Source of the DNA: Tetrahymena thermophila SB210
Taxonomy: Eukaryota > Ciliophora > Oligohymenophorea > Hymenostomatida > Tetrahymenidae
Length of the DNA: 64,000 bases
Reading direction: 5' to 3'
Assembly: GCF_000189635.1 (NCBI RefSeq)
Contig: NW_002476368.1
Span: forward strand, 582,489 to 646,488
Positions 52,101 through 63,815 of the stretch are shown here, in pieces (position 1 is the first letter of the stretch; each line of letters opens with the position of its first letter). Under the pieces are notes generated by a model. The model saw only the letters and a program-made list of their open reading frames with translations, did not search any database and was not told the DNA's origin. The position numbers and the translations under genes were made by a program.

Positions 52101-52798
52101 GACCAAGTGCTATCAATTTTTTATTAGATTAAATAACCTTAAAGCAAGTTCTAAACTTGAAATTTTTAAACAATTTCCTAGGCTATTGCACAAATCTATG
52201 AATCCACTTTCTTTAATTAAGTTGAAACTATTTTTTTTAAATTAATTAAATTAAAAATAGATATTTATTTTTCGATTTAGTAAGAAAAATACTTAATTTT
52301 TAAGGAATTTAAAAAAAGATGTTTATTTACCTAAAGTCAAGTTTTACTTGAGACAAATTTAAACATTAAGAAATTTATTTAGCAAAATTAGAAGCTCCTT
52401 GATTTCCTATTTAATTTGAACTTTTATGATATTTTTATTAAAAATTATATATATCATTCATTATATGCATCAAGCAAAATTTTAGAAAGTATTAACATTT
52501 TTAAGGAAATAAAATTATTTACCTTAAAAATATAAATAACTCTATCAGGTTAGTGCTTCTAGAAGATATTTCTTTAGATAATATGGTAGCTTATTAGTCA
52601 TCTAGATTAAAATTTCTATTTTTTAATTTGATTTTAAATCACAGTAATATTTATTAAGTTTATATCAATTACTTTTTTTCTAGCTTGTAAGTTTAGCAAG
52701 AACTTAACTAATTTTAAAAATATTTTTATTAGTATATAAAGTATTTTTATATCAAATAATTCATAATTTTCAAATTAATTTACTTATTTAGATGTCAT
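49152..52798 (-). CDS. leucine-rich-repeat protein, about one repeat per exon
   Basis: The start ATG at 52798 (MTSK, exon 52784-52798) joins 52673-52707 and then a long series of short exons, each encoding about one LRR of the ribonuclease-inhibitor-like ciliate type. Examples are 52523-52615 (LSKEISSRSTNLIELFIFL), 52331-52420 (IGNQGASNFAKQISQCLNLS), about 51640-51735 (IGDKGVQFLTKTILQCENV), about 51190-51290 (QGALFLAQGIAQCTNLTRL) and about 49310-49405 (AFKLGHSLIQCQNVTTLRYD). About 17 such exons can be seen, separated by introns of roughly 50-150 nt. Where I could place junctions the repeats share phase 2. The last exon, 49152-49254, ends KKMKRLVQQTYYSYWD and TGA. LRRs bind proteins; the partner is unknown. 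No other domain or signal peptide is visible. The exact borders of several middle exons were not resolved. Confidence 0.85.
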
Positions 52799-54758
52799 TT
52801 TATTTTATTGTTTTATTATTTCTTCCTTTTACTTTTATTTTTAATAATTTATATTTAGTAAATAAATTATAAAATATCCTGTTCAAAATCACTACATTTT
52901 AACTTAGTAAATAAAACCAAATGTAAACACAACTGATCAGGTAGTTAAAGTATAAAGATAATAATTAAATAAATAAATAACAAAACCATTCTAGACTAAA
53001 CTCTGTTATTATAAATACGAGCTTGTGAAAAATTATAATAAACTCACTGAAATAAACCATAAATAAAAAAAAGATTTGCATAGAATCATAGTATTTATAT
53101 ATATTATTAAGTTTTATTCTATCATATTTTTTCTATAACAATATAGAGGTAATTTGATACTCAATACTAAAAATATCAAAATTATTAGTTTATTTTTTAT
53201 GAAAAATAAATTAAATTATTTTTATCTTGGCGGAAATCTGAGTCAAATTATTATTTAAGTGTAATCTACCTATTATCCTTTTCAGGGTTTTAGATATACT
53301 TAACTATAAGTCTGATAAGTCTTTCTTAAGAAAATATTTAACCCATAGTTTGATTTTTGAAAAAATTATTCTTTATTTAAGATTTGAATAATAATAAAAA
53401 AACTATTTAAAAATAATTTAGTTTTGTATTCTATTTTATTTTTTGCAAAATTAAATGGAAACATTTTGATAGTGAAGACTAAAAATATCATAAATATTAA
53501 TTTAACTACCTTAAAAATAAATTGAATAATTATTATTTTTGCGGGGTTCTCAATCATAAATAAAATACAATATAAATCTTAGCCAAAAGGGAGATAATAT
53601 TGATACTTAATGCTAAAAATATCGCAAGTGTTTTTTAAGTAAATATGAAAAATAAATTAAATTATTTTTTTGACTGAGTTTTGAATCAAATTGTTATTAA
53701 AGTGTAAAATTCCATATTATCATCTTCAGAGTTTTAGATATACTTATTAACTATTAGTTTGATGAACCTTTTTTAAAAAATAATTGAGCTTAAAGTTTCA
53801 TTTTTGCAAAAATTATTTTGTATTGAAGATATGAATGATAAAAAAGTTTTTTATCATAATTTGTTTTAATTTTCTACTTTAATTTTTATAGGATTCAATG
53901 AAAATATTTTGTTACTGATAACAAAAAATATCAAAAATATTAATTTATCTGGAAAATAAATAAAATAAATATTATTTAAAAGGGGTTCTCAATCATAAAT
54001 AATATGTGTATAAAATCTCCGGATAATTTAGTTCAGGATTTGGAATAAATTATCTTCTTGATTAAGCTTTTAAGAAAATAAGTTAAACCTTAAAATTTAG
54101 ACTTTCAAATATTAGTTTATTATTTAGAATAATCATCTTAAGTTAAAACAAATAAATATTAGCTCTTGAAAATATTCTATTTTATACTACATTCAAGCAG
54201 TTTTTCATACTGAAAATGAAGAGCATTAAAAAAATAAATTAAAGACTTGACTTTTTACAATGATCCTAAACATGCATGTTGCTTAGTAGTAAGCTTTATA
54301 AATTAAATTTCAGATGAAGTTATTAAAATATTTATTTACTAAAGCTAAAAAATACTTCCTTAAATTCTAAAAAAATTTCCAATATTTCTTTCATAAATTA
54401 ATTTATTATAATTTTTCTTTAAATGGAAGAATAGAGTTAGCCAACAATTTAATAATTGCATAAAAATTATATTTTTATCAAAATAATTAAAATAGTGTAG
54501 CATGAATCAATGAATTATTACATTTTGTCTACTCAAAATAGCTTAAAATAAGATTAAATTTTAAAATAATTTAATGCTTTTAAAAATTTTTATATAAAGT
54601 TTAAGAATTTTTCAAAAATTTAATTTTTATTAACATTTGAAAAGAAAGCAGTTAATTTACTTATTAACGAATATACATTCATTATCCTTACATTTAAATT
54701 TATTATTAAGTTTTATAAAAATATTATATTTTAATTTAGACTTTTTTCAGCAAGTTCT
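52799..54758. other. AT-rich spacer containing a diverged tandem duplication
   Basis: A nearly 2-kb spacer between the LRR gene start and the carboxypeptidase stop. Its core is a two-copy ~440-bp tandem repeat, listed separately. The rest is A/T-rich with no coding frame. Confidence 0.6.
53146..54018. repeat. diverged ~440-bp tandem duplication
   Basis: Two units, about 53146-53578 and 53589-54018, share blocks in the same order at a constant offset. GAAAAATAAATTAAATTAT occurs at 53201 and 53647, GTTTTAGATATACTTA at 53287 and 53731, and GGGGTTCTCAATCATAAATA at 53543 and 53982, giving offsets of 439-446. Between the blocks the copies differ by many substitutions and small gaps. A weak third partial copy may begin near 54020. 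Neither strand has a long open frame. Confidence 0.85.
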
Positions 54759-56497
54759 TCACAAGGGTTGACCACTGATGAAGAGGTTAAGCATTTCAAG
54801 AGCAGCTTGAGGTTGATCCATAGGAACCATGTGACCAGCTTAGTAGACTCTTAAGAAGGTGAAGTTATCAACAGTCTTGTAAGCACCGAAGTTTTACCAT
54901 TAAGTGTATTCGGTTTATTAGAATTCTTTTTGTTTGCTCCATTAGAGTTCGTAGGTCCACTTTTCACCACCTCTGTTAAAATTAGGAAAATAATGTAAGT
55001 AAGTAAATAAATAAATAAGTAATATTTAAAGTTGGTTAAATAATTTGTGATATATAGATTACCTCCAGTTGCAAATGAAATCTTAGTCACCAGAGTAAAC
55101 GAGGACCTTAACACCCTTAGATAAGAGGTAAGAAACTTGAGGAGAAAGATCTAACATCCAGTCAGCAGTTAAAGCTAAGTGAACAGGCTTAGAGCATTCA
55201 ACCCACTTTCTGCCTTGAGTACCAAGAGCTTAGATAACTTGAGGTAAAGCAAGGAACTTGTCAATGTTAGAGAAATCGTAACAGAGAGGAGGAGTAGAAC
55301 ACTTGTCTCTGATATCGTAAACATTGAATTTAGGTTTTAAGGGATTACCCAAAATGCTGGTAACACCTAATTGGCATTCTTCCATGGTAGCTAACCAAGA
55401 GACACCTGCCTTAATTAATTGTTGGCAAGCCCAGAAAGCTCCCTTTAAGATGTTGTATTTAACCTTACCGATCAAGTTATTTTCATAAGCAAAGTTAGCA
55501 TATTCGGGGTATTATTAGTAAGGAGATACCTATTTTAATAATTAAAGTGAAATTTTAAAAATTATATTTAACAAGATTAAATTAATAATCATCCATTTAT
55601 TTGTCATTAAAGTTTGTTACAATATTTAACAGAAACTTATTTATTTGAATGAACATTTAATTCACAAAATAAGCAAGAAAAACTTAATAAATATCTTGAA
55701 TATTTACCAAACCGTTACCGATGGCAGAACCAGCGAGCTTGATCCATTAGTTGTTTTCAGAGACAATCTTAGCACTGATGGCAGGGATGTAGTGACCTGC
55801 GTATGATTCACCAGTAATGAAGAGTTTCTTACCCTTGAATTGAGGGAAACGACCATAAAGACCGAGTAAGAATTAGTAGAAATCTTCAGCAATTTAAGTT
55901 TCGTTGTGAGTGAATTCATTGAAACCAGCTCTGCTGTATCCAGTACCTTATTAAAATAGAAATTATCGATTAAACTGTCAAAATAGAAAGGAATCTTAAA
56001 ATTTAAAAAATAGTAAATCTTAGGTTGCTTTCCTTATTTTAATTATACTTATATAATTTTAATTTATCGTTTGGATTTGATTTTGAATGCTTATAAATTA
56101 TGAATAGAAATCAAGTAAATAGAGAGTGAGAAGTAATAACAGTAAAAAACAATTAAATGATGTTTTTGTTCTTACCTACGGGTTGGTCAACGAAGACGAG
56201 GTTAGCATTGGAGTTCCAAGAGTAGGCGTTGGAGGAGAGAGTAAGATCGTCATTGACCTTGAAAGGACCATTTTCAGCAAAAAGACCAGTGAGGGAAGAG
56301 CAACCAGGGCCACCATTCAACCAAATGACCAAGGGATCAGTGGAAGGGTTTGAACGAGAGTCAAATTACCAATAGAAAATGTCGCTATCCTTTCTGATCT
56401 TAACAAAACCAGTGTTGTAAGTTTCGTTCAAGAAAATGGGGTTTTAGTCAGCGAAAGCCAAACTCAAAAGAGCTAAAAGAAGGACAATCTTTCTCAT
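54759..56497 (-). CDS. secreted serine carboxypeptidase (S10 family)
   Basis: 413 residues from four exons: 56497-56176, 55946-55708, 55529-55063 and 54972-54759. They sum to 414 codons. It removes C-terminal residues from peptides, probably in lysosomes/food vacuoles or outside the cell. A classic signal peptide ([17 protein letters not shown]) is followed by [15 protein letters not shown] and the ENGP motif. The catalytic triad is intact: Ser155 in [11 protein letters not shown], Asp335 in YSGDQDFICNW and His390 in [10 protein letters not shown]. Length is typical for the family. Codon use is strongly biased to GGT, AAG, CTC, ATC, TTC and GTC, and exons are much richer in G/C than any neighbour, the pattern of a highly expressed Tetrahymena gene. 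All three introns are very AT-rich. Confidence 0.97.
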
Positions 56498-57935
56498 TTA
56501 ATGTTAACTTAATATATCTAATATTTTTAATTAAATTTGTTTGTTTTGCTTTGGAGATCTCTAAGGAATTTCTTGAAGTACCTCCTATTAATTATAAAAG
56601 AATTTTTACAGATGAATTACAATCCAAAAGACCTTTTCTTCTAAATTAAATTATTAGCTTATTCTTTTATCATTGTTCCGAATTGATATCATTTGCATCA
56701 TTTTTCGATATAAATGGATTACTAAATATAAAAATGAATGATAAGCATAAGTTATGTAAAAATATTTAAAAATAATTACGAGCAATTTCTAAATTTAGCA
56801 ATATCGCTTACACATTCATCAATAAATAAATATTCATTAATTGGAATCGTTAATTGTTAAAATAAATACCAATTTTTGTAAAGAATTGTAATCAAATATA
56901 AGCTTAAATAAATAAACAAAGTCTTTCTATTTCATTTTTTTTATAAATTAGCTATTATAATAGTTAATATAAATCAATTTAAAAATAGATTTTTAAGTTA
57001 ATTTAAATCTTTGAAAACCCTAAAACACAATATGTATACTCATGTCTACCAGTTGATAAATTTAATTTTAGCTTCTCTAAATTATTTATCCGAAATATAA
57101 AAGAATTGATTCAAAAAAGTATAATTGTTATATCCCTGATTTAATAAATTTTATTGTATTTTAGCGTATTATATTAATTGATTGATTTATTGATTTATTG
57201 ATTGACTGATTGAATCTAAACCTATTTATTCATAAATTAGAATTTCATTAAAGTGTAAGAGAGAGCAACCAAATTCAACCAATTTTTAGACTTAATAATA
57301 AATAAATGAATGTAAATAATTTAAAACAGATTATTTTAATATAAATAAATACTTAACAGTTATAAATAATTATTAATAATTAGATTTAAGGTTAATTTAA
57401 TTTTATAAAAATTATTTTTAATTTGAAGATCTTTCCTAAAGCAAATTAAAAATGAGAAGTGAAAACAATTTATTATTTATCTCTATCAAATGAATTTAAA
57501 ATAGAAATAAACAATAATTTTTTCTCTCTGGTGTATCAAGAAGTACTATAAATTGCCTTTTCTGCTTTCTCAATTATTTAACTAAAATAATAAAATTTAA
57601 TTTAACTATTATTAACAAAATTTATTAATATTTTTATAAAGCAAAACCTTTTATTAAATTTAGAAGTAATGTGCAAATTTAATACTCATAATAAATAATT
57701 CTCTTAATCAATAATGAGTCAACAGAATAATAATTATTTTAATTAATTTAATTAAAAAAATTGTTTTACCTATTCTATTGAATTTGATTTTAATGGATAC
57801 AAAACACTTTTTTACATCCTATATTTTTGCAAAAAAGTGTTGACAATTCCACTTTTTTTGTTAACTAAGTATTTCATTTATTTGTGTTACTATTTAAATA
57901 TTAAATTGAAATGTAAATAATTTAAAATAAATAAT
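56498..57935. other. AT-rich spacer, carboxypeptidase promoter side
   Basis: A spacer upstream of the carboxypeptidase and downstream of the unknown gene at 57936. Apart from the short TTGATT-type repeat at 57178-57215, only A/T-rich sequence is seen. Confidence 0.6.
57178..57215. repeat. imperfect TTGATTGA / TTGATTTA microsatellite
   Basis: About 38 bases made of alternating TTGATTGA and TTGATTTA units, ending TTGACTGATTGAAT. It lies about 680 bp upstream of the carboxypeptidase start and is probably neutral. Confidence 0.8.
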
Positions 57936-59765
57936 TCATATTACTTCTATTTTTTTTCGAATTACATCTATCAACTATATTAACGAAAGAATCTAAATCC
58001 AGTCTATAGTTTGCTTCTTAAAAAGGACTTTTTATAACTCTTTGTTTTGAATCTCTTGTTTCATAATTCTTTCAATCGTTTTTTAGAGAATACTCTGGAC
58101 CTTCTTCTTTACACTTTGTGTTTCAATAATTTATTTTTTCTAATTGACTTCTTGTATATGCTGGTTTTTCTCTTGAAATTACTGTATAAATAAATAAATA
58201 ACATACTTATTTTAATAAACATAATATTCTGTATAATATATTTTACTGATTCCAACACCTTTTATCTTTTTTCTTAAGAGAATTCAGATACATTTTTTCT
58301 ATTATGATTAATTATGTCACCAAACTTGCTTTGCTGAATTAGCTTTTCTCTTCTCTTTAAGTAAATCTAATCTAAAAGAAAAATGATTTTCTATCAAATA
58401 AATTTTAAATTACAAATTTCTTCCTGCTACTAGACAATGTCTATCTCAGTATTTTCTCTTCTTTTTTATACATATTTTGCATCTACTTTTGGGTTGCTAA
58501 TTTTTATTTAATCATAGGAGAGTTTCATCTTTCGATACTTTTATAGATTTAAATCTTTTTTTATAAATATTCAATTTTAAGATTTTAATAAAGATTTTAA
58601 ATGCTTTTACCAGTAAACCAAAATTTTATTTCGATGAAGTTGTAATTTTAAGAAATAAAACCAAGATAAACAAATTCAGGTTTTTGATATGTTTCCTTCT
58701 GATACTGGTTCAGGTCTATTTTCCATGATTATTCTTTTGTAACATCTATGCATGCAAAGTTCTTTTTTTGATACAAGTTTGTTCCAGGAGTAGGATTAGA
58801 TACAGACCAATATATCTTAAATTAACCATTCAATTTTAGCACCTAAATTGAAAGGGGAAACTGTTTATCTTAGCAATCAATCTTAAAGAATTCAAACTTA
58901 TTCTCAATCAAAGTGATTTACTCCTTCTTATTTTCTCTTAAAACTTTATAAGTAAAGTAGAAGTTATCGAGTAGATAGATATATAATAACAAAATTATTG
59001 CTGACAGCATCAAATTATTTTAAATAAATAGAAGAAAAGCTAACAAAATCTATCTTTACCTGGCGAATAGAAATTCTTTTACTGACTTTTTTGAAGTGTT
59101 TCCTCGATTTCAACCTGATATGGTTAGTTCAAATTTAGAATTCTAGAATCTGCCATGTTTAAAAGGTACATACTTTATTCTAATAATTGTGAAGATTCCT
59201 CAGAGTAAATAGAAAATTTTTAATGAGTGGGTTATGACTTTCTAATTTTATTTTTTATAAAGTTAACAAAATTTTAAGAGGTATAAATGAGTCTTCCTTA
59301 TTATGGCTTTTAAAAACATTATTCTAAGTTCTGATTAATGTAATAAGCTGAGTTTGTGTTGCTAATTTGAGATGAATTCAAATCTAATGGTTTTTGAATT
59401 GGGCTAGAAGCAATACTTAGCTATTTTTTATAATTATTGGTTTCTCCTTGATCGTGTGAAAATTTTTAACTCAAAAACAGTTTATCTTTAAATTTATTTT
59501 TTATTATAGCTTAAGGCGTATTAAAATGTATGTAAGGCATCTTATCATTAGAGCTTTTGGAATTAGTTTTAGGAGTTGTTGATAGCTATTGAGATCTTGA
59601 TTATCGCAAAATTAATTGCCCGCTTTGAATATTTGCTTAATCCTTCAGGTCTTTATTCTGAATATCCTATTCTATAACATTAGAGCGTTGATAGTTGCTT
59701 TGAAGTTTGTGCTATATCATTTTGTAAACATTTCTTTATCTAAACGATGAGTTATCTTAAATCAT
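57936..59765 (-). CDS. unrecognised protein with TM, beta-rich domain and coiled coil
   Basis: 535 residues from five exons: 59765-59060, 59000-58611, 58554-58414, 58371-58247 and 58181-57936. They sum to 536 codons with conserved phase throughout. The first ~235 residues are polar, Q/S/N-rich and probably disordered (MIQDNSSFRQRN). Exon 2 opens with a short hydrophobic stretch, AIILLLYIYLL, which could be one membrane helix. It is followed by ~120 residues alternating hydrophobic and aromatic residues (TYKVLRENKKEQITLIE, QFKIYWSVSNPTPGT, FVYLGFISQNYNFIEIKFWF), which suggest a beta sandwich. The C-terminal ~170 residues are basic and helical with coiled-coil character (VKKKVQSILQKTIERIMKQE). 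I do not recognise a family. Confidence 0.8.
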
Positions 59766-60715
59766 TTGGTTGAATGATGATTTTTTGTTAATCTTTGATA
59801 TTGCTTTTAATATACTTAATTCTAGTTTTATTAATAAATGAACAAAAATTTAGCAGAAATTATTTGTAATTGGGAATGTTTGGCTTTTAATAATTAAATA
59901 ATTGAAATAAATTCTCTGGTTTATTCTACATTAAAAATGATATAAATTTTAAAATAAATTAAATAGTTATTCTAATTTAATTTTACTCGCTTTTACTTAA
60001 AAAATTTATTTTTGATCTTTTTAAAGATATATCACACAAATTTAAGTATAGCTACTAATTCGAAGTTCAACTATACATCTACTACCTATTATTATTATTA
60101 ATTTAAAGGATTAATTCATATCATAATTTCAATTATAAAACTAAGTTTAATAATTTGTATTGTCAAAATTATTTTTCAGTCACTAATAAACAATGTGCTT
60201 TTATTTTTCGTAATATGAAAATTAATGATTTAAGACATAATTATATCTCTATCATTTATCATTAATTTATTTATTTAATTAATAATATTATATTTTATTT
60301 TAGAGAAGTTAGTCTTAAATAACTCTAGATAGAGCATGTTTAATTATTAATTTATTGTATTAAATTTATTCATTTTTTAAAGTTTATAAAGCTCAGCTTT
60401 TTTTAATGTAATTTTAAAGTAAAAGAGAGAGTTTTTTTCCATTAAATTAATGTTTTACTTTAAAATTTTATTTATGATGACGAATACCATCATTGCTTAT
60501 TATATTTTATGAGTTTATCTCTCATTTATTTTATAAATGTAATGTATCAAATTTAAATGCATTTATATTTAAATTTGTTGAATACTAGTTTATGTATTAT
60601 TTTTTACTTTGATAAATAATTTGATAAAGAAATTTATTTATTCGTTTTTAATTCAAATTTTTTGTAAAAACAAACATCTTAATAGCTAATTTTGATTTGA
60701 AATACAGCAAGTAAT
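59766..60715. other. AT-rich divergent promoter region
   Basis: A 950-bp spacer between the starts of the minus-strand unknown gene and the plus-strand secreted protein. No element was recognised. Confidence 0.6.
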
Positions 60716-61111
60716 ATGATTAAAAGTAGATATTTAATTTTAGGCTTAGCATTTCTGTATCAAGTATAGTTCACTCTCTAAGTATATTAGTGCTAAGAGT
60801 AATGTGAGTTTTAAGTGTGTTACCTTCCTTCGTAATACGATGATATTAATGAATAGGATTGCGTAGATAGCTTAAATATTGGACAAGAATGCTTTTTGCA
60901 AAATTGTTAAGATAAATCTTTAATTTGCGCTTTGTAAAGTGATTGTATAAATAACGATGTATAAAAATAATTTTTTTACTGCATTGTTAGCTGCAACGAA
61001 AGAAGCCCTTGCTTAAAAGAAAATGAGCCTTCTGAAATAAAATATAATTTGCAAAATAAAAATAAACTCAAAAGTATTATTAAACATACTTTTAACAGGT
61101 AAGATCCTTGA
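60716..61111 (+). CDS. small secreted cysteine-rich protein
   Basis: 131 residues in one open frame from ATG 60716 to TGA 61109-61111. The N-terminus MIKSRYLILGLAFLYQVQ is a likely signal peptide. The mature part carries 13 cysteines in short spacings (QCQEQCEF, ECFLQNCQ, YCIVSCNERSPC), so a compact disulfide-bonded secreted protein is likely. The C-terminal ~30 residues are basic and cysteine-free. A donor-like AACAGGTAAG at 61093-61102 could start an intron that would replace the last few residues by a short downstream exon reaching TGA near 61209, so the C-terminus is uncertain. No family is recognised. Confidence 0.72.
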
Positions 61112-61882
61112 TAGATTATAATAAACTTGATACAATATCTTTAGTAAATGTAGATTGTTTCGGATTTTATTAAACTGTAAAATAGGTCATATTATAATTG
61201 AAATGAGTTGATAAAATGTTATGCTTACTATTATAGCAAATAAATTAATATTTTTTCTACTTTAATTTAAAAAAATATAAAATATTATTAATTAATAGTC
61301 TAAGTCTACTTTTTTCAAATAGAATTAAGTCAGGTAGATCATTTGTTTTAGATTTATTAAATAGATTCTAAAATATCTTAAATAAAAGTGCTAAATTTTT
61401 AAATGGATTTGCTTGATAATTAGTTTTATGATAAAATATTTATTTTATTTTCAAAAATGTTAAAAATAAATATTAAATTGTATATTATATTTTCTCTACA
61501 AATGAATTCAAAATCATAACAAAAATATATTTTAAATATTTAACAATAAATAACATGAATATTTCTTGAATGAATAGCCTACTTTTTTAAAATATTAGCA
61601 ATTATAAAATTTTTTTTGCTTTTAGCTACTAATTTATCTAATATACATTTTTTACCTTACAGTTAATTATATATTTTAATGGCTAAAATATTTATTTTTT
61701 TTTTCCTTTTTTTACTTATTTAACTATTTTTAGAAAAAAATTTTTTTATTAAAAAAAATTTTCAAAATTTATTTTTTTTTTTTTACACTAAATATTTGTC
61801 AATATTTCTTTTAATTAAATATTAATTAGCAATATTTATCCAAAATTAAAAAGGCATTTTACTCTATAAATAAAAAACATTT
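61112..61882. other. AT-rich spacer between convergent genes
   Basis: The spacer between the small secreted protein and the subtelomeric membrane protein, with long T runs around 61690-61790. It may include a short terminal exon of the upstream gene at about 61159-61209. Confidence 0.55.
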
Positions 61883-63559
61883 TCATTCAAAAATATCGTA
61901 GAAGATTATTTTAGGATTGAATATTTATTCTAAAGACATATGTTTTGTGAATATCATAAATTATATTATAGTCCTTTGTATTACTTTGACATATTGATTG
62001 TAATTTTTTATCTTAGTGTTTTTTTTGTCAATAAAAAATGTTATATCTAGGTTTATTATCTTTATAAATATATTACTTTGATAAAAAAACTGAATTATAT
62101 TTTCAAAATCTGATATTTTATTAGCAGGTATTTCAAACTAAGCTATTGATGGAAGAATTTTCTAGTAGCGAAATCCTTCTTAAAATAATTTAGCATTAAC
62201 TGGTTCCTAAATTTTTACAGATTAAAATTAGTTTGAATTAATTATAAAAGTCCTTTAATAACTTTAAGATTTAATCTCAAGTGTTCCAAAAGAGCAGAAT
62301 AGACATTTTATTAAATCTTTTTAATCTAAGTAATGTTCTTGTCTAATGAATATTTTAATAGTTTATATGTTTTAAAAGAATTTTCTATTTTAGGAATTTG
62401 ATGAAAGTGAATATAAGTTCATATATTTTTTAAGATCATATACATTATCTATCTCTAATTAAAAGGGATTATTAATGTTAATAATATCTAAATAGTAAAA
62501 TAATCTTCCTGCTTAAATTGATATCGATAATAAAGCTAAACTCAAAGCAAAGTATGAATTTAAAGTAATTTGTTTAGAGAGATATAATTTTATTAAGAAG
62601 AACATCAAAAGAAAGCATTTTTGAGATAAAGAAAATTTTATTGTTTGGTTTAGTGTAAGAGATCCGATAGATTCATAATTTTGTAAAGGAACTCTTATCT
62701 CAACATCAATGTGCATAAGCAGTTTAATTACTAAAACAAAAGACAAGAAGCTGAAGTAGCAATAATTTGCTCTATTTTTAATTGATTTGTAATAAAATAG
62801 AGAATTTCCAAAGTTAAAAGCAAGAAAACACCAAATGAAATTTTCTATTTCGAAATTTTATGTGAATAAGGTAATGCATGAAGCAAAGTTTAAAATGGTT
62901 ATCATGGATTCTTTAATAAAAATTTTATCTAAACCTAAATCTTCAAATCTAAAAATGAACTGTAGATAAAATATGATATTCATCCAAAACAAGTATTAAT
63001 CAAGAGCCACTGAAGTTACCATAAAAAACTAAACTACAAAATTTCCGTAATATTAATTGTTAACACTCTAAATATAGCTAATTACCTTGCTTAAATGGAA
63101 AACTCCTTGATGAATTTCTAAGAGTTAAAATAAAAATCTAAATTTAGATTCAAAGTCTTAACTTAAAAAAAATATCTATTCTAAATCATCATAATCATCT
63201 TAGTTTTACACTTATGTACTTTGAGATAAGCTGAGATTCAATTTAAGGTAGAAATAAATGTCTTCAGTGAATGTTAGAAAGAGAAACAAAGATTTTAATT
63301 TTGAAAATTAAAATTTTTTTGTGTATAATTTAAAAATAACATATCGATTCACAACTATTGTTATAACAAATATCCAAAAACTCCAAGATTAAAAAGTCTA
63401 GTCCTATTTTTAAAATATAGTTTAAATATTTTTATTACTAAAATTTTTTACATCATAAAGCAAAAATAGCTGATATATTTGAAGTATAAAAGCTAATTTT
63501 GATATAACAAGATAGTAAAATATTAATTATAAGAACTACTTTTTTTATAATCTAATCAT
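61883..63559 (-). CDS. subtelomeric multi-pass membrane protein, unknown family
   Basis: A single uninterrupted frame of 559 codons from ATG at 63559 to TGA at 61885-61883, giving 558 residues, with no intron. It is strongly hydrophobic, with roughly nine candidate membrane helices in the first ~380 residues, for example FWIFVITIVVN, FVVQFFMVTSVALDQYLF, ITILNFASCITLF, IWCFLAFNF, YFSFLSFVLVIKLLM, CFLLMFFLIKLYL and YFALSLALLSISI. The last ~180 residues are soluble and mixed (YLDQKDLIKCLFCSFGTLEI, IAQFEIPANKISDF). I do not recognise the family. The hydrophobicity pattern recalls the membrane domains of large ciliate surface proteins, but no cysteine-rich ectodomain is attached. The start codon is only 257 bp from the telomere repeats. 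Confidence 0.82.
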
Positions 63560-63815
63560 TTTTTGTTTAAATCAATTTACATTAAATTTTGAAAATTGCA
63601 TTTAGTAAAAAATAAAAATAATTCAAATTCATTAATATTTAATTTATTAAATTATTTTTTAAAAATTATTTAATTGGGAGGAGTTTTTAAAAATTTACAA
63701 CAATTTATTTATTCTTTAAAAACTTAAAATTTTTTGTAAAATTTTAAAATATTAATTACTATTTAATTGATATTCCTTATTTTTTAATTTTATTTTTAAT
63801 AAATATTTTTTATGT
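63560..63815. other. subtelomeric spacer
   Basis: 256 bp of A/T-rich unique sequence between the last gene and the telomere, the only space available for its promoter. A GGGAGGAG patch at 63676-63683 stands out. No chromosome-breakage sequence is visible, as expected for a processed macronuclear end. Confidence 0.7.

Noticed and set aside
58371-58413. Treating the exons of the unknown gene at 57936-59765 as two separate small genes.
   Set aside because: All four introns keep phase and the total is an exact multiple of three, so a single gene is the simpler reading.
63560-63815. A retained chromosome-breakage sequence next to the telomere.
   Set aside because: I looked for the TAAACCAACCTCTTT-type element on both strands and found none; it is removed during macronuclear development.
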